23,617 nt of DNA from a virus, in IMG/VR virus record IMGVR_UViG_3300037432_000001, positions 1 through 23,617 of that record, one strand, 5' to 3'. A program made the position numbers and the translations under genes. The notes under the pieces were generated by a model. The model had not been told where the DNA came from. It saw only the letters and a program-made list of their open reading frames with translations, and did not search any database. Positions 1-6,661 of this stretch are shown piece after piece. Every line of letters begins with the position of its first letter. Within the stretch, counting starts at the first letter, position 1.

Positions 1-1
1 C

Positions 2-190
2 ATAGATATACCTGTTAGAAACCTGTCTCTTACTCTGAATGAACTTATAAAGAAAGGGTGGCTGGAGCTACTTTCACCAGACTCCTACCGCATCGACCCC
101 TCAGTGGGTACCTCTGCGAGAGACAGAGTCAGAGTTTCTCAAACATATATGGATACAAATAAGTGGGCTCCAGGCTCTGAACCCCTATAG
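2..190 (+). CDS. C-terminal end of an unidentified, possibly winged-helix DNA-binding protein (partial)
   Basis: An open frame enters from the left edge and stops with TAG at 188-190, leaving 62 residues. The first part (LTLNELIKKGWLEL, then YRIDP) alternates a helix with a short hairpin, as in the end of a winged-helix domain. The tail is polar and probably disordered. The rest of the gene is outside the window, so its full function cannot be named. Composition is more AT-rich than the structural genes to the right. The open frame and winged-helix-like pattern are seen; a role as regulator or replication initiator would be inference. Confidence 0.5.
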   Translation: MDIPVRNLSLTLNELIKKGWLELLSPDSYRIDPSVGTSARDRVRVSQTYMDTNKWAPGSEPL

Positions 191-204
191 CTCGGCCCCT
201 CGAT

Positions 205-233
205 TTGTATAGAAACGGGGTGCTCTATATATG
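205..233 (+). promoter_or_regulatory. Weak promoter candidate ahead of the HNH gene
   Basis: TTGTAT at 205-210 is followed after 17 bases by TATATG at 228-233, inside a short AT-rich patch (TATATAT at 226-232). It lies in the only gap between the first partial gene and the HNH gene. The match to a sigma-70-type promoter is modest and nothing else supports it. Confidence 0.25.
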
Positions 234-407
234 GCCCTCTCAGCCCAACAGATCTGGCTCAACCTTCAGGGCATTCAGCTAGCAAGAGAAAAACTGCGCA
301 GTGAAGAAGAAGATAGGTCACCCCCACTACAAGTCGCTTCGCTGGAGGAATCTCAGGGAAGTAGTGCTGCTGAGAGACAACTACCAGTGCCAGCTGAGGG
401 GGCCTAG
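231..407 (+). CDS. Possible 58-residue small protein overlapping the HNH gene start
   Basis: ATG at 231 opens a 58-codon frame ending at TAG 405-407. The first half is helical and charged (AQQIWLNLQGIQLAREKLR, then an acidic stretch). The second half runs antisense to nothing but shares 107 bases with the HNH frame and looks less protein-like. The Shine-Dalgarno match is poor. It could be a short upstream gene that feeds ribosomes to the weakly led GTG of the HNH gene, or a chance frame. Low confidence. Confidence 0.22.
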   Translation: MALSAQQIWLNLQGIQLAREKLRSEEEDRSPPLQVASLEESQGSSAAERQLPVPAEGA

Positions 408-558
408 ATGTAAGGGCTCAGCCACTAGTGCAGACCACATCCTGCCCAGGTCTAAGGGTGGGAGTGACAGTCTCAGGAACCTAGTCGCAGCCTGTGATAC
501 GTGCAATAAGAGTAAGGGTGATTCACTGGTAGCACCAGTGGTCACAGTCAACTGGTGA
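301..558 (+). CDS. HNH endonuclease
   Basis: An 85-residue protein that is almost entirely an HNH nuclease domain. Zinc-binding cysteines are C30, C37, C65 and C68. The DH pair of the beta-hairpin is D45-H46, followed by the NL at N60 and the final N69 in CNKSKGD. This is the compact phage HNH type commonly found next to terminase genes, where it nicks or cuts DNA during packaging at cohesive ends. I chose the GTG at 301 because the frame is closed just upstream and the domain begins at once. The ribosome site is weak (AAGAGA about 12 bases upstream). The position, just before the hairpin-rich gap and the large terminase, fits a packaging role. Confidence 0.9.
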   Translation: MKKKIGHPHYKSLRWRNLREVVLLRDNYQCQLRGPRCKGSATSADHILPRSKGGSDSLRNLVAACDTCNKSKGDSLVAPVVTVNW

Positions 559-568
559 AAGGTCGACG

Positions 569-874
569 ATGACTGTTGTATGGGAAGATCCACCTAAGGG
601 CCGTATCGGTGGTGGGACCAGGGAGCGTAGTCCTCTGCGTAAAGAGATGGATGCCATGCTCGATGAGCTGGCTCAGCATCCAGGTCAGTGGGCTCGGCTC
701 TGGGACTTCGAGGATAAGGAAGAGGCAGACAAGCGGGCCAGTGTCCTGCGCTCAGTGTCTGGCAAGGGCTGGAACGTGGCTCTGCGACACACTGAGTATG
801 GCTGGTCTATCTTCTGCCGGCGACGTGAGAATCAGCCTGAAGAGGATACAGCTAGGGCTCCAGCGTTCCAGTGA
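569..874 (+). CDS. Small phage protein of unknown function at the usual small-terminase position
   Basis: A 101-residue protein started by ATG 569, with a GAAAGG ribosome site 8 bases upstream, only 10 bases after the HNH stop. It has a helical, acidic N-terminal half (LRKEMDAMLDELAQ) and a C-terminal half of alternating beta-like segments (WNVALRHTEYGWSIFCRRR) ending in a polar tail. Similar short proteins with the pattern GQWARLW...A..LR... are common hypotheticals in actinophages. The place between HNH and large terminase is where a small terminase subunit often sits, but I see no helix-turn-helix and the protein is short, so I do not call it TerS. The alternative frame 576-962 has poor composition and was rejected. 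Confidence 0.7.
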   Translation: MTVVWEDPPKGRIGGGTRERSPLRKEMDAMLDELAQHPGQWARLWDFEDKEEADKRASVLRSVSGKGWNVALRHTEYGWSIFCRRRENQPEEDTARAPAFQ

Positions 875-878
875 GGTC

Positions 879-939
879 AGTGGGCTGGGGGTTATCAGTG
901 TGAATGGCTTCCACTGGTGGGCAGAACTCCCAGCCCACT
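879..939. other. 15-bp hairpin with nested inner hairpin after the 101-residue gene
   Basis: Bases 879-893 pair with 925-939: 11 perfect pairs (AGTGGGCTGGG with CCCAGCCCACT), then one G-T pair and three more pairs. Inside the loop CAGTG 896-900 pairs with CACTG 912-916. The stem starts 4 bases after the stop codon of the preceding gene, so it could terminate transcription, but no T-run follows. It could equally be a structured RNA or part of a packaging site. Confidence 0.55.
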
Positions 940-1060
940 TCACTCCGTATGACTGGCAGTAGAGCTTAGCTCTGTGATGTCAGGAGTGCGGTACCTAGGT
1001 AGAGCGTAGTGACTAACTGTCAGGGCTACGGCAGGCCTGCAGGGTAGAGCTGCGCCACTA

Positions 1061-1107
1061 TGGATGGATGGGGCCTGATGCTACGGCGGGCTGGCCCTGT
1101 CCATCCA
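1061..1107. other. 15-bp hairpin directly upstream of the large terminase start
   Basis: TGGATGGA 1061-1068 pairs perfectly with TCCATCCA 1100-1107. The stem continues through two G-T pairs into GGGCC 1071-1075 with GGCCC 1093-1097, leaving a 17-base loop. The stem ends 15 bases before the terminase ATG, so in mRNA it would sit right beside the ribosome site (AGGATGG or GTAGAAG). The right arm contains GGGCTGGCCCTG, which recurs as one strand of the big stem in front of the capsid gene (4812-4823). Confidence 0.5.
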
Positions 1108-1122
1108 CCAGGATGGTAGAAG

Positions 1123-2856
1123 ATGGACTATGTCAAAGGCCTACCTCACAGCGGTAGAACCAAGTCGCCAGTGAAGTTAATCGATGCTGGACAACGTACT
1201 GGCTGCTGTGTTAGCGAGTGGGTTAGCGATAAGGACCCAGCCTGGAGCTGGGAAGGAAGTGGCAGGTCGGGCGGGGTATTGGAGCTAAGTTCAAACGCTA
1301 ACGGGTTAGCGGTAAATGGCGATTCTTTAGGTGTAAATCGGGGAGCGAGGACCGGCGATTCTTTAGGTGTAAATCGGGGAGCGAGGACTCCAGCCTTAGA
1401 GCTTACGTCTCTAGTTCGTCCCGAAGTATTTAACGCTAACGCCTCTGTAGATGGTTGGACATGGCCCCGCCTTAGCCCTAAATCTAGCGCTAAATATGAT
1501 TACAGCTATGGTAATGCTCTAGTGAACTGGAGCAGAGAAGTTCTAGGTGTAGAGCTGATGCCCTGGCAGCAATTCCTGTTGCGTGAGGGTTGTGCCAGAC
1601 GCAACGGCAGGTTCCGTTACCGCACTGTTCTAGCTGTAGTTGGCAGGCAGAACGGTAAGACTCTCCTGGCAACCATCAGAATACTGGGTGGACTCTGCCT
1701 ATTTGGTGAGAAGTTCTGCCTAGGGACAGCCCAGAACCGCAACATATCTGTGGAGACCTGGACACAGGCCTTTGAGATGGCGGAACAGGCTGGCCTGATG
1801 GTCACAGGTAGGAAGCAGTCCCAGGGCAACGAGGTCTTCCACGTGGGCTCTGGACGCTATCGAGTGGTGGCATCCACCAGGGGTGGCTCTAGAGGCTTCT
1901 CAGGGGTGGACCTCATCCTGATGGACGAGATACGGCAGATGACTGACTGGGATGGCTATGGGGCCATTGATAAGACCAGGAGAGCCAGGGTGGACTCCCA
2001 GCTCTGGGCTGTCACTACAGAAGGTGACCTGGAGTCAGTGGTGTTGAACAAACTGCAGGACCAGGGTAGAGAGGCTATCCAGACAAATAAAGAGATAGCT
2101 CTAGGCTATTTCGAGTGGTCAGCTTCTGCTGGTCAGCACCCTGGTAAGCCTGAGACCTGGGCCATGGCTAACCCTGCACTGGGTTACACCCTGGATGAAG
2201 AAGTGGTCAGAGCTGAGTATGAGACTGACCCTGCCAATGTCTTCGAGGTGGAAGTTCTCTGCCGGAAGGTCGCTGCAGTCCAGGGCTGGGTGGATGCTGC
2301 TGTCTGGGATGACTGCTCCACTGATGTTCCGTTCCCCACTGACCAGCCCTTCACCCTGGCTGTTGACTCTGGCCCTGAGCTGAGGCATGTCTCCATTGTC
2401 GCTGGCGCCCATCATGAAGGGTTCCACCACGTAGAACTGATTGCCAGCTACGCAGGCCCCCAGGCCCTCACCTCCGCTGAGAAGCGCCTGACCGACCTGG
2501 TGGCGAAGTGGAGACCAGCCGAGCTGGCCACGCTGCACAGGAGCCCTGTGGAGGCTCTGGTGGGCCGTGTCGCTGAGGCTGCGGGGATACCCCACCTGAC
2601 CGTCAGACCAGCTGACTGGGCCAGGGCCTGTAGGGCCTTCTACGCTGCAGCCAACCAGAGGACCCTCAGGCATCCAGGTGGGGTGACTATCTCCCAGGCT
2701 CTGGCTGGAACCAAGAGAGGACCTGATGGTCTGGTCTCTTCTGTCCACAGGGTGAACCCTGAGTCTGACATTGATGCCTGCATAGCTGCAGTCCTGGCTA
2801 TGTGGGTGCCCACTCAACACGTAGTCACGCCGGTGGCTAACTGGACGGTATTCTAA
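1123..2856 (+). CDS. terL: Terminase large subunit with an unusual N-terminal extension
   Basis: A 577-residue packaging motor: an ATPase that translocates DNA into the prohead, fused to a nuclease that cuts it. Walker A is VGRQNGKT at 173-180 and Walker B plus catalytic acid is DLILMDE at 263-269. The nuclease half has acidic residues at D415 (LAVDSG) and D549/D551 near the end. The conserved domain begins near residue 120 (GVELMPWQQF at 142-151). Residues 1-120 are unlike ordinary TerL: they contain a 12-residue tandem repeat (66-77, 78-89), use TTA/GTA/CGx codons and are not CpG-depleted, while the rest of the gene is. No better in-frame start with a ribosome site is visible downstream, so I keep ATG 1123 but note that the real start may be later. 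The downstream gene overlaps as TAATG. Confidence 0.93.
   Translation: MDYVKGLPHSGRTKSPVKLIDAGQRTGCCVSEWVSDKDPAWSWEGSGRSGGVLELSSNANGLAVNGDSLGVNRGARTGDSLGVNRGARTPALELTSLVRPEVFNANASVDGWTWPRLSPKSSAKYDYSYGNALVNWSREVLGVELMPWQQFLLREGCARRNGRFRYRTVLAVVGRQNGKTLLATIRILGGLCLFGEKFCLGTAQNRNISVETWTQAFEMAEQAGLMVTGRKQSQGNEVFHVGSGRYRVVASTRGGSRGFSGVDLILMDEIRQMTDWDGYGAIDKTRRARVDSQLWAVTTEGDLESVVLNKLQDQGREAIQTNKEIALGYFEWSASAGQHPGKPETWAMANPALGYTLDEEVVRAEYETDPANVFEVEVLCRKVAAVQGWVDAAVWDDCSTDVPFPTDQPFTLAVDSGPELRHVSIVAGAHHEGFHHVELIASYAGPQALTSAEKRLTDLVAKWRPAELATLHRSPVEALVGRVAEAAGIPHLTVRPADWARACRAFYAAANQRTLRHPGGVTISQALAGTKRGPDGLVSSVHRVNPESDIDACIAAVLAMWVPTQHVVTPVANWTVF
1210..1440. repeat. Cluster of five GTTAGCG motifs, two forming a palindrome
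   Basis: GTTAGCG occurs on the plus strand at 1210-1216, 1222-1228 and 1305-1311, and on the minus strand at 1296-1302 and 1434-1440. The first pair is 12 bases apart. CGCTAAC-GG-GTTAGCG at 1296-1311 is a perfect palindrome with a 2-base spacer. All lie within the 5' part of the terminase frame. They resemble protein-binding sites, but they may reflect repeated codons. Confidence 0.5.
1318..1388 (+). repeat. 36-bp in-frame tandem duplication inside the terminase gene
   Basis: Two identical 35-base copies, 1318-1352 and 1354-1388, repeat with a 36-base period. Each begins GGCGATTCTTTAGG and encodes GDSLGVNRGART. The identity at DNA level, including the codons, indicates a recent duplication. 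Confidence 0.9.
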
Positions 2857-3032
2857 TGCGCTCTATATTCATGGGGGTGATATGGGCTATCCAGCTGGTC
2901 TGCCTGGTCACTATCCTCTGGTCAGCCTGGGTGGTCCTCGATAGGGACCTCTTCGCACTGGTGGCATCCTCCATTGTTCTAGGGGTGACGCTGTACCTGG
3001 AGCATGTATTCCCACCCCCTGAGGAGGATTGA
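2856..3032 (+). CDS. Small membrane protein between terminase and portal
   Basis: A 58-residue frame starting with the ATG of TAATG at 2854-2858 and ending at TGA 3030-3032, where the portal ATG overlaps it. The protein has two hydrophobic segments, about residues 5-27 and 31-50, separated by VLDRD, and an acidic, proline-rich tail (PPPEED). Coupling on both sides shows it is translated with the head operon. A two-segment membrane protein of this size could be holin-like or a membrane-localised accessory of packaging. I recognise no family, so its function is open. It is the only two-segment membrane candidate among the late genes in the window other than the tape measure. Confidence 0.75.
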   Translation: MRSIFMGVIWAIQLVCLVTILWSAWVVLDRDLFALVASSIVLGVTLYLEHVFPPPEED

Positions 3033-4234
3033 TGGGGCTTCTGACACTCCTGCAGAGGGCCACCCCTAAGGTCTATTACCAGGGTGGTGGAGCCCTGGAT
3101 ACCAGCCTCTGGGCTCTGGCTAGGTGGCAGGAGGCTATGAGACCTGGGAGCTGGTCCACCGTCACTGGAGAGTTCCCCTGGTACTACTGCACTGAGGAGG
3201 AGGCTCTGGGGCTTCCTGTCATCGCTGGGTTTATGTCCATCACTTCCAGCCTGCTTCTGCAGATGCCCCTCATCGGTTACCGGACACTGCCTGACGGTAG
3301 CCAGCAACCCATCAGTCCCACTCCTCCCATCCTGGCTAATCCTGCTCCAGCCCCTGGCAGGACCTTTGTGGACTTCATTACTGAGTACCTCCACAGCATG
3401 ATCCTGTACGGCAACTATGTGGCCATCTTAGGGCCAAAGAATACTGCTGGCTGGCCTGAGATGATGCTTCCCATTCCTATGGGGCAGTGGAACGTCCAGG
3501 CTGACCAGGGCCGACGGTGGTACACCATCAACGGAGTGGAGTTCACTCCTGACCAGGTCCTGCATGTGATGATGAATAAGGCAGCTGGAGACCTAGTGGG
3601 GAAGGGTGCACTGCAGCTCTATAAGAGGCTTATTGCTAGTTCTGTGGCTGCTGAGAAGTGGGCTGCCACCTATTTCGAGGGTGGGGCCGTACCTCCTGGA
3701 GTGGTGAAGCATCCTAACCCTGAGCTGACCCAGGCCCAGGCTGATGCCCTTAAACTAAAGATGAAGGCTGTAGCCCAGGAGCATGAATGGGCTGTGGTCC
3801 CTGGTGGGACTGAACTGGAAGTGCTGAACTCCAATGCGGAAGAGTCCCAGCTGAATGAGACCAGGAAGCTGAATGCCCAGCAGCTGGCCATGGCTATGGG
3901 TATCCCTGGAGCCCTCCTGGGCCTGGACTCTCCCAGCCTGACGTACAGGAACATCACTGATGTCTTCCAGCAGTTCCTGACCACCACAGTCATGTCCTAC
4001 ATAGTGCCCCTGGAGCAGCAGCTGTCCTCCCAGTGCCTGCCCAGGACCACACAGGCCAGGTTCAACCAGGCTGCTGTGCTGCGACCTGATATGGCTGCCA
4101 GGGTGGACCTGGCCACTAAGGCTATTGCTTCAGGTCTGATGACAGTCCCAGAGGCTAGGGCCTTCTTTGCCCTCGATGTGGTGGCCATGGGTGACACGGT
4201 CGCTGAGCCCCAAACAGAAGAACAGGCAGCGTAA
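3032..4234 (+). CDS. Portal protein, HK97 family
   Basis: A 400-residue protein of typical length for HK97-type portals. The portal forms the dodecameric ring at one capsid vertex through which DNA enters and to which the terminase and connector bind. Diagnostic parts are the N-terminal wing with a hydrophobic strand-helix (GLPVIAGFMSITSSLLLQMP), the FVDFITEYLHSMILYGN stretch, the clip/stem region, and the late MAMGIPGALLGL...SLTYRNI...F motif seen in this family. I start at ATG 3032 rather than the TTG at 3029 because GGAGG at 3023-3027 is well spaced for it. It ends in TAATG overlapping the protease. Confidence 0.93.
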   Translation: MGLLTLLQRATPKVYYQGGGALDTSLWALARWQEAMRPGSWSTVTGEFPWYYCTEEEALGLPVIAGFMSITSSLLLQMPLIGYRTLPDGSQQPISPTPPILANPAPAPGRTFVDFITEYLHSMILYGNYVAILGPKNTAGWPEMMLPIPMGQWNVQADQGRRWYTINGVEFTPDQVLHVMMNKAAGDLVGKGALQLYKRLIASSVAAEKWAATYFEGGAVPPGVVKHPNPELTQAQADALKLKMKAVAQEHEWAVVPGGTELEVLNSNAEESQLNETRKLNAQQLAMAMGIPGALLGLDSPSLTYRNITDVFQQFLTTTVMSYIVPLEQQLSSQCLPRTTQARFNQAAVLRPDMAARVDLATKAIASGLMTVPEARAFFALDVVAMGDTVAEPQTEEQAA

Positions 4235-4791
4235 TGGATGTCTATACCAGGAGTTTCGAGACAGAGCTAGCAGTGATTGGTGATGGCAGGACTGTCTCAG
4301 GGATGCTGGCTCCCTACAATGAAGTGACCAGGGTAAACGATGGGTTCGGCGACTACTGGGAGACCTTTGAACCAGGCTGTTTCGCTAAGTGTCTGAAGCC
4401 CAGACCCAACTATCTCAGGGTGCAGCTCGAACATAATGGCCACTGGGTGGGTCGTGGGGCCATGTGGCATGACCAGCCCTCTGGCCTATGTGCGGACCTG
4501 AGACTGGATGACACAGAAGCTGGCAGAGAGGCAGCCTTCAAGATTAGGGATGGCCAGACTCCTGGGCTCTCTTTGGCCTTCCAGCCAGCCGCCTTTAATC
4601 CCACCATTAAGCATAGAGATGGCAGGGATGTGCTGCATAGAAAGAACGTCAAGGGGCTCCACCACGTGGCCCTGTGCCAGGTCCCTGCCTACCCATCAGC
4701 CCAGGTCACAGCAGTCAGAGAGGCTCCTCCTGGGCCACCAGAACGACTTGCTTACTGGCAGGAGTGGACACAAAGGGTGAAGCGTGGTTAG
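4234..4791 (+). CDS. Prohead protease, HK97 family (U35-like serine protease)
   Basis: A 185-residue protease that matures the capsid by removing the N-terminal scaffold-like domain of the major capsid protein inside the prohead. The likely catalytic residues are H67 in LEHN and S113 in GLSLAF, the pattern of this family (H then GxS followed by a hydrophobic strand). The strand order (VSGMLAPYN near the start, then VPAYPSAQV near residue 150) is typical. It starts within the TAATG of the portal stop. A long structured leader, rather than the usual short gap, separates it from the capsid gene. Confidence 0.9.
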   Translation: MDVYTRSFETELAVIGDGRTVSGMLAPYNEVTRVNDGFGDYWETFEPGCFAKCLKPRPNYLRVQLEHNGHWVGRGAMWHDQPSGLCADLRLDDTEAGREAAFKIRDGQTPGLSLAFQPAAFNPTIKHRDGRDVLHRKNVKGLHHVALCQVPAYPSAQVTAVREAPPGPPERLAYWQEWTQRVKRG

Positions 4792-4997
4792 CTGCAAATG
4801 AACCACCAGGTGGGCTGGCCCTGTTAGCTACCGTCCCTTCCTGAGCTCTGCATCCACGGCGCTTTAAACCCGGTGGCTACCTGTATTCACGATCAGGTAT
4901 CCAATAGCAGGGCCAGCCCTCCACCCCCATATCCTCACTGTTCCCCTGCCGGTAGGCAGCCATCCAGCTGAGAGAACCAGAACTTCTCTCTCACCTA
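4792..4997 (+). ncRNA. Candidate structured RNA: three-way junction and two hairpins in the capsid leader
   Basis: This 206-bp gap holds no gene but folds extensively as plus-strand RNA. Stem P1: 4812-4826 with 4905-4919, 15 pairs (12 perfect GC-rich pairs, one G-U, two A-U), extended by 4809-4811 with 4923-4925 across a bulge. Stem P2: 4827-4833 with 4871-4877, 7 pairs with one G-U. Stem P3: TACCTG 4878-4883 with CAGGTA 4894-4899, 10-base loop. P1 abuts P2 and P2 abuts P3 with no unpaired base; five bases (4900-4904) link P3 back to P1. Two hairpins follow: CTGCC-GGTA-GGCAG 4946-4959 and GAGAGAA-7 bases-TTCTCTC 4970-4990, the latter ending 7 bases before the capsid ATG and hiding the only Shine-Dalgarno-like bases. 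I recognise no known RNA family. Function is inferred to be control of capsid translation or mRNA processing. Confidence 0.55.
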
Positions 4998-6332
4998 ATG
5001 GATGATGACATGCCTACTACTGAACTTTCAGGAACTAAGAGACTGGACTGGCTCCGCCGTCAGCGTGACCAGGCTATGTCTGACGTTGAGTCCATCACCA
5101 GCAGGGCTGCCGATGAGGACAGAGACCTCTCTGACTCTGAGCAGTCCACCTGTGAAGCCAGACGTTCTCGCATCTCTGGCCTGGATGAGGACATCAAGGT
5201 GGAGGCTGGGCTAGCTGAACGGTCTGCCACCTATCAGGACCTGGTCTCCCATATCGGCCCTGCCCACCATCAGCAGGCCCAGGGGGTGGAACGTTCCGCT
5301 CAGCTGGAAGTCCCTACCTACAACACACCAGGTGAGTACCTGGTGGACTTCTGCCTCAGGAGTGAGAACCCAGAGGCTAGGGCTCGCTTTGACCGGTACC
5401 TGCAGAGGGCCGTTGCCCACCAGACCACTGCTCAGAACCCTGGCCTGCTCCCCACTCCCATCCTGGGGCCAGTCTTCACGCAGCAGACAGCCAGGCGTCC
5501 AGCCATTGAAGCCACCACTAAGCGCCCGCTGCCTGGCCCAGGTAAGACCTTCCAGCGCCCTAAGATTAGCCAGTACACCACTGCTGGTCCGCAGTCTGCA
5601 GAGAAGGCAGAGCTGCCCAGCCAGGTGATGACAGTGGACCCTGTGACTGTCACTAAATCTACGTACGGTGGAGTGGTGAACCTGTCCTGGCAGGATCGAG
5701 ACTGGACAGACCCGGCCATTATGGACCTGCTGGTTTCTGACCTGGCTGCCTCTTATGCTCAGGTCACTGATGCAGCCTTCTGTACATACTTCAATGGGCA
5801 GGTTACCCAGACTGAAGCTGCCGCTACTCCTGATGGCAAGGGGGTTCTAGGGGCTCTCTACGCTGCCTCAGGAGACATCTACGCTTCCACCAATGGCATG
5901 CCTGATACCCTCTGGGCTGCCCCTGATGTTTGGGGATCTCTGGGCTCTATGGTGGACGGCAGTGGCCGACAGCTGTTCCCCACTGTGAATCCCCAGAATG
6001 CGCTGGGCAATATCCAGCCCACCTCGATGACTGGCACTGTGGCTGGGTTCAGGATGGTTATTGATAAGAACCTGCCTGCCGGTACCGCCATCCTGGGTGA
6101 CAGCCAGTATGTGGAAGTGTATGAGACCATCGGTGGCCAGGTCTCAGCTATTGAACCCAGTGTCCTGGGTACTCAGGTGGCCTTCTATGGCTACATTGCC
6201 TGGCTGGTCCTCGAACCTGATGCCTTTGTGAAGGTGACAGGTATGCCTGCTGCCCCTCTTAGTGGTGGAACCCAGTCCACCGATGAGAATGGCGGAAAGG
6301 CTGCCTACCAGAGTTCAAAGGCAGCGAAGTAA
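4998..6332 (+). CDS. Major capsid protein, HK97 fold
   Basis: A 444-residue protein that forms the icosahedral shell. Residues about 10-75 are charged and helical, like the delta (scaffold) domain removed by the protease; cleavage probably falls between about residues 85 and 110. The following region has the HK97 pattern: an N-arm with prolines (GLLPTPILGPVF), an E-loop region, the A/P-domain core, and the late GYIAWLVLEPDAFVKVTG strand-turn. A short polar tail follows. The start is ATG 4998 or ATG 5010; neither has a clear free ribosome site because the adjacent bases can pair in a hairpin. The stop overlaps the next gene as TAATG. Confidence 0.92.
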   Translation: MDDDMPTTELSGTKRLDWLRRQRDQAMSDVESITSRAADEDRDLSDSEQSTCEARRSRISGLDEDIKVEAGLAERSATYQDLVSHIGPAHHQQAQGVERSAQLEVPTYNTPGEYLVDFCLRSENPEARARFDRYLQRAVAHQTTAQNPGLLPTPILGPVFTQQTARRPAIEATTKRPLPGPGKTFQRPKISQYTTAGPQSAEKAELPSQVMTVDPVTVTKSTYGGVVNLSWQDRDWTDPAIMDLLVSDLAASYAQVTDAAFCTYFNGQVTQTEAAATPDGKGVLGALYAASGDIYASTNGMPDTLWAAPDVWGSLGSMVDGSGRQLFPTVNPQNALGNIQPTSMTGTVAGFRMVIDKNLPAGTAILGDSQYVEVYETIGGQVSAIEPSVLGTQVAFYGYIAWLVLEPDAFVKVTGMPAAPLSGGTQSTDENGGKAAYQSSKAAK

Positions 6333-6661
6333 TGGCTCTGCCGACAGGGCCTGGCTGGCCTGATGTGGATGTCTACAAACAGTGGGCCAGGCTCTCTGAC
6401 TCAGTGGACGATGCTGCAGTGGACCAGGCCCTGTCGGCAGTCCAGGAAGCCATAGTCACTAGGTGCCCCTCCCTAGCCCTTATAGCCTGCCCCTATGATG
6501 CCCAATATGCCTGCCTGCTCTGGACAAACAGAGTTCTCAATAGACGCAACAGTCCTGATGGGATTGTGGGAGTGGCAGAGCTGGGAGTGGCCACCATCAG
6601 CAACTTTGACAAAGACATTGCTCAGATGCTGAGCCCCTATGTGGAACCAGTGATTGCCTGA
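6332..6661 (+). CDS. Head-tail connector (gp6-like adaptor)
   Basis: A 109-residue, mostly helical protein directly after the capsid gene. Pattern: a proline-rich start (PTGPGWPDVDVYKQW), helices that begin around DDAAVDQALSAVQEAI, then YACLLWTNRVLNRRNSPDGIVGVAELG, and the closing ...ISNFDKDIAQMLSPY. This is the signature of phage head-tail adaptors that dock under the portal (RRNSP.G..G..E.G motif). Start and stop codons overlap both neighbours, so it is translated with them. Confidence 0.82.
   Translation: MALPTGPGWPDVDVYKQWARLSDSVDDAAVDQALSAVQEAIVTRCPSLALIACPYDAQYACLLWTNRVLNRRNSPDGIVGVAELGVATISNFDKDIAQMLSPYVEPVIA

Larger units (their letters stand above)
875..1122. other. Non-coding 248-bp gap before the large terminase, rich in inverted repeats; packaging-site candidate
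   Basis: No credible gene was found on either strand. The gap holds the hairpins at 879-939 and 1061-1107 plus smaller palindromes: AGAGC-TTA-GCTCT at 961-973 and GCAGGCCTGC at 1031-1040. Cohesive-end or pac sites of HK97-like phages usually lie just upstream of the terminase genes, and the neighbouring HNH gene fits this. That the ends lie here is inference; no 3' overhang can be read from sequence alone. Confidence 0.4.

Noticed and set aside
576-962. 128-residue plus frame overlapping the 101-residue gene
   Set aside because: Poor protein-like composition and no ribosome site; the frame at 569 has a good one. Its final 20 codons look protein-like but coincide with the 879-939 hairpin.
940-1060. 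tRNA-like folding in the gap before terL
   Set aside because: Short palindromes are present but there is no T-loop consensus or acceptor stem pairing.
2119-2820. 233-residue minus-strand frame inside terL
   Set aside because: Antisense to the conserved terminase domain, low-complexity composition, no ribosome site; a shadow created by CpG-poor codon bias.
2837-3394. 185-residue minus-strand frame across the terL-portal junction
   Set aside because: Antisense to the hidden membrane gene and the portal, no recognisable domain.
4792-4997. Small gene in the capsid leader
   Set aside because: No start codon with a sustained open frame on either strand; complementary stems explain the sequence better.
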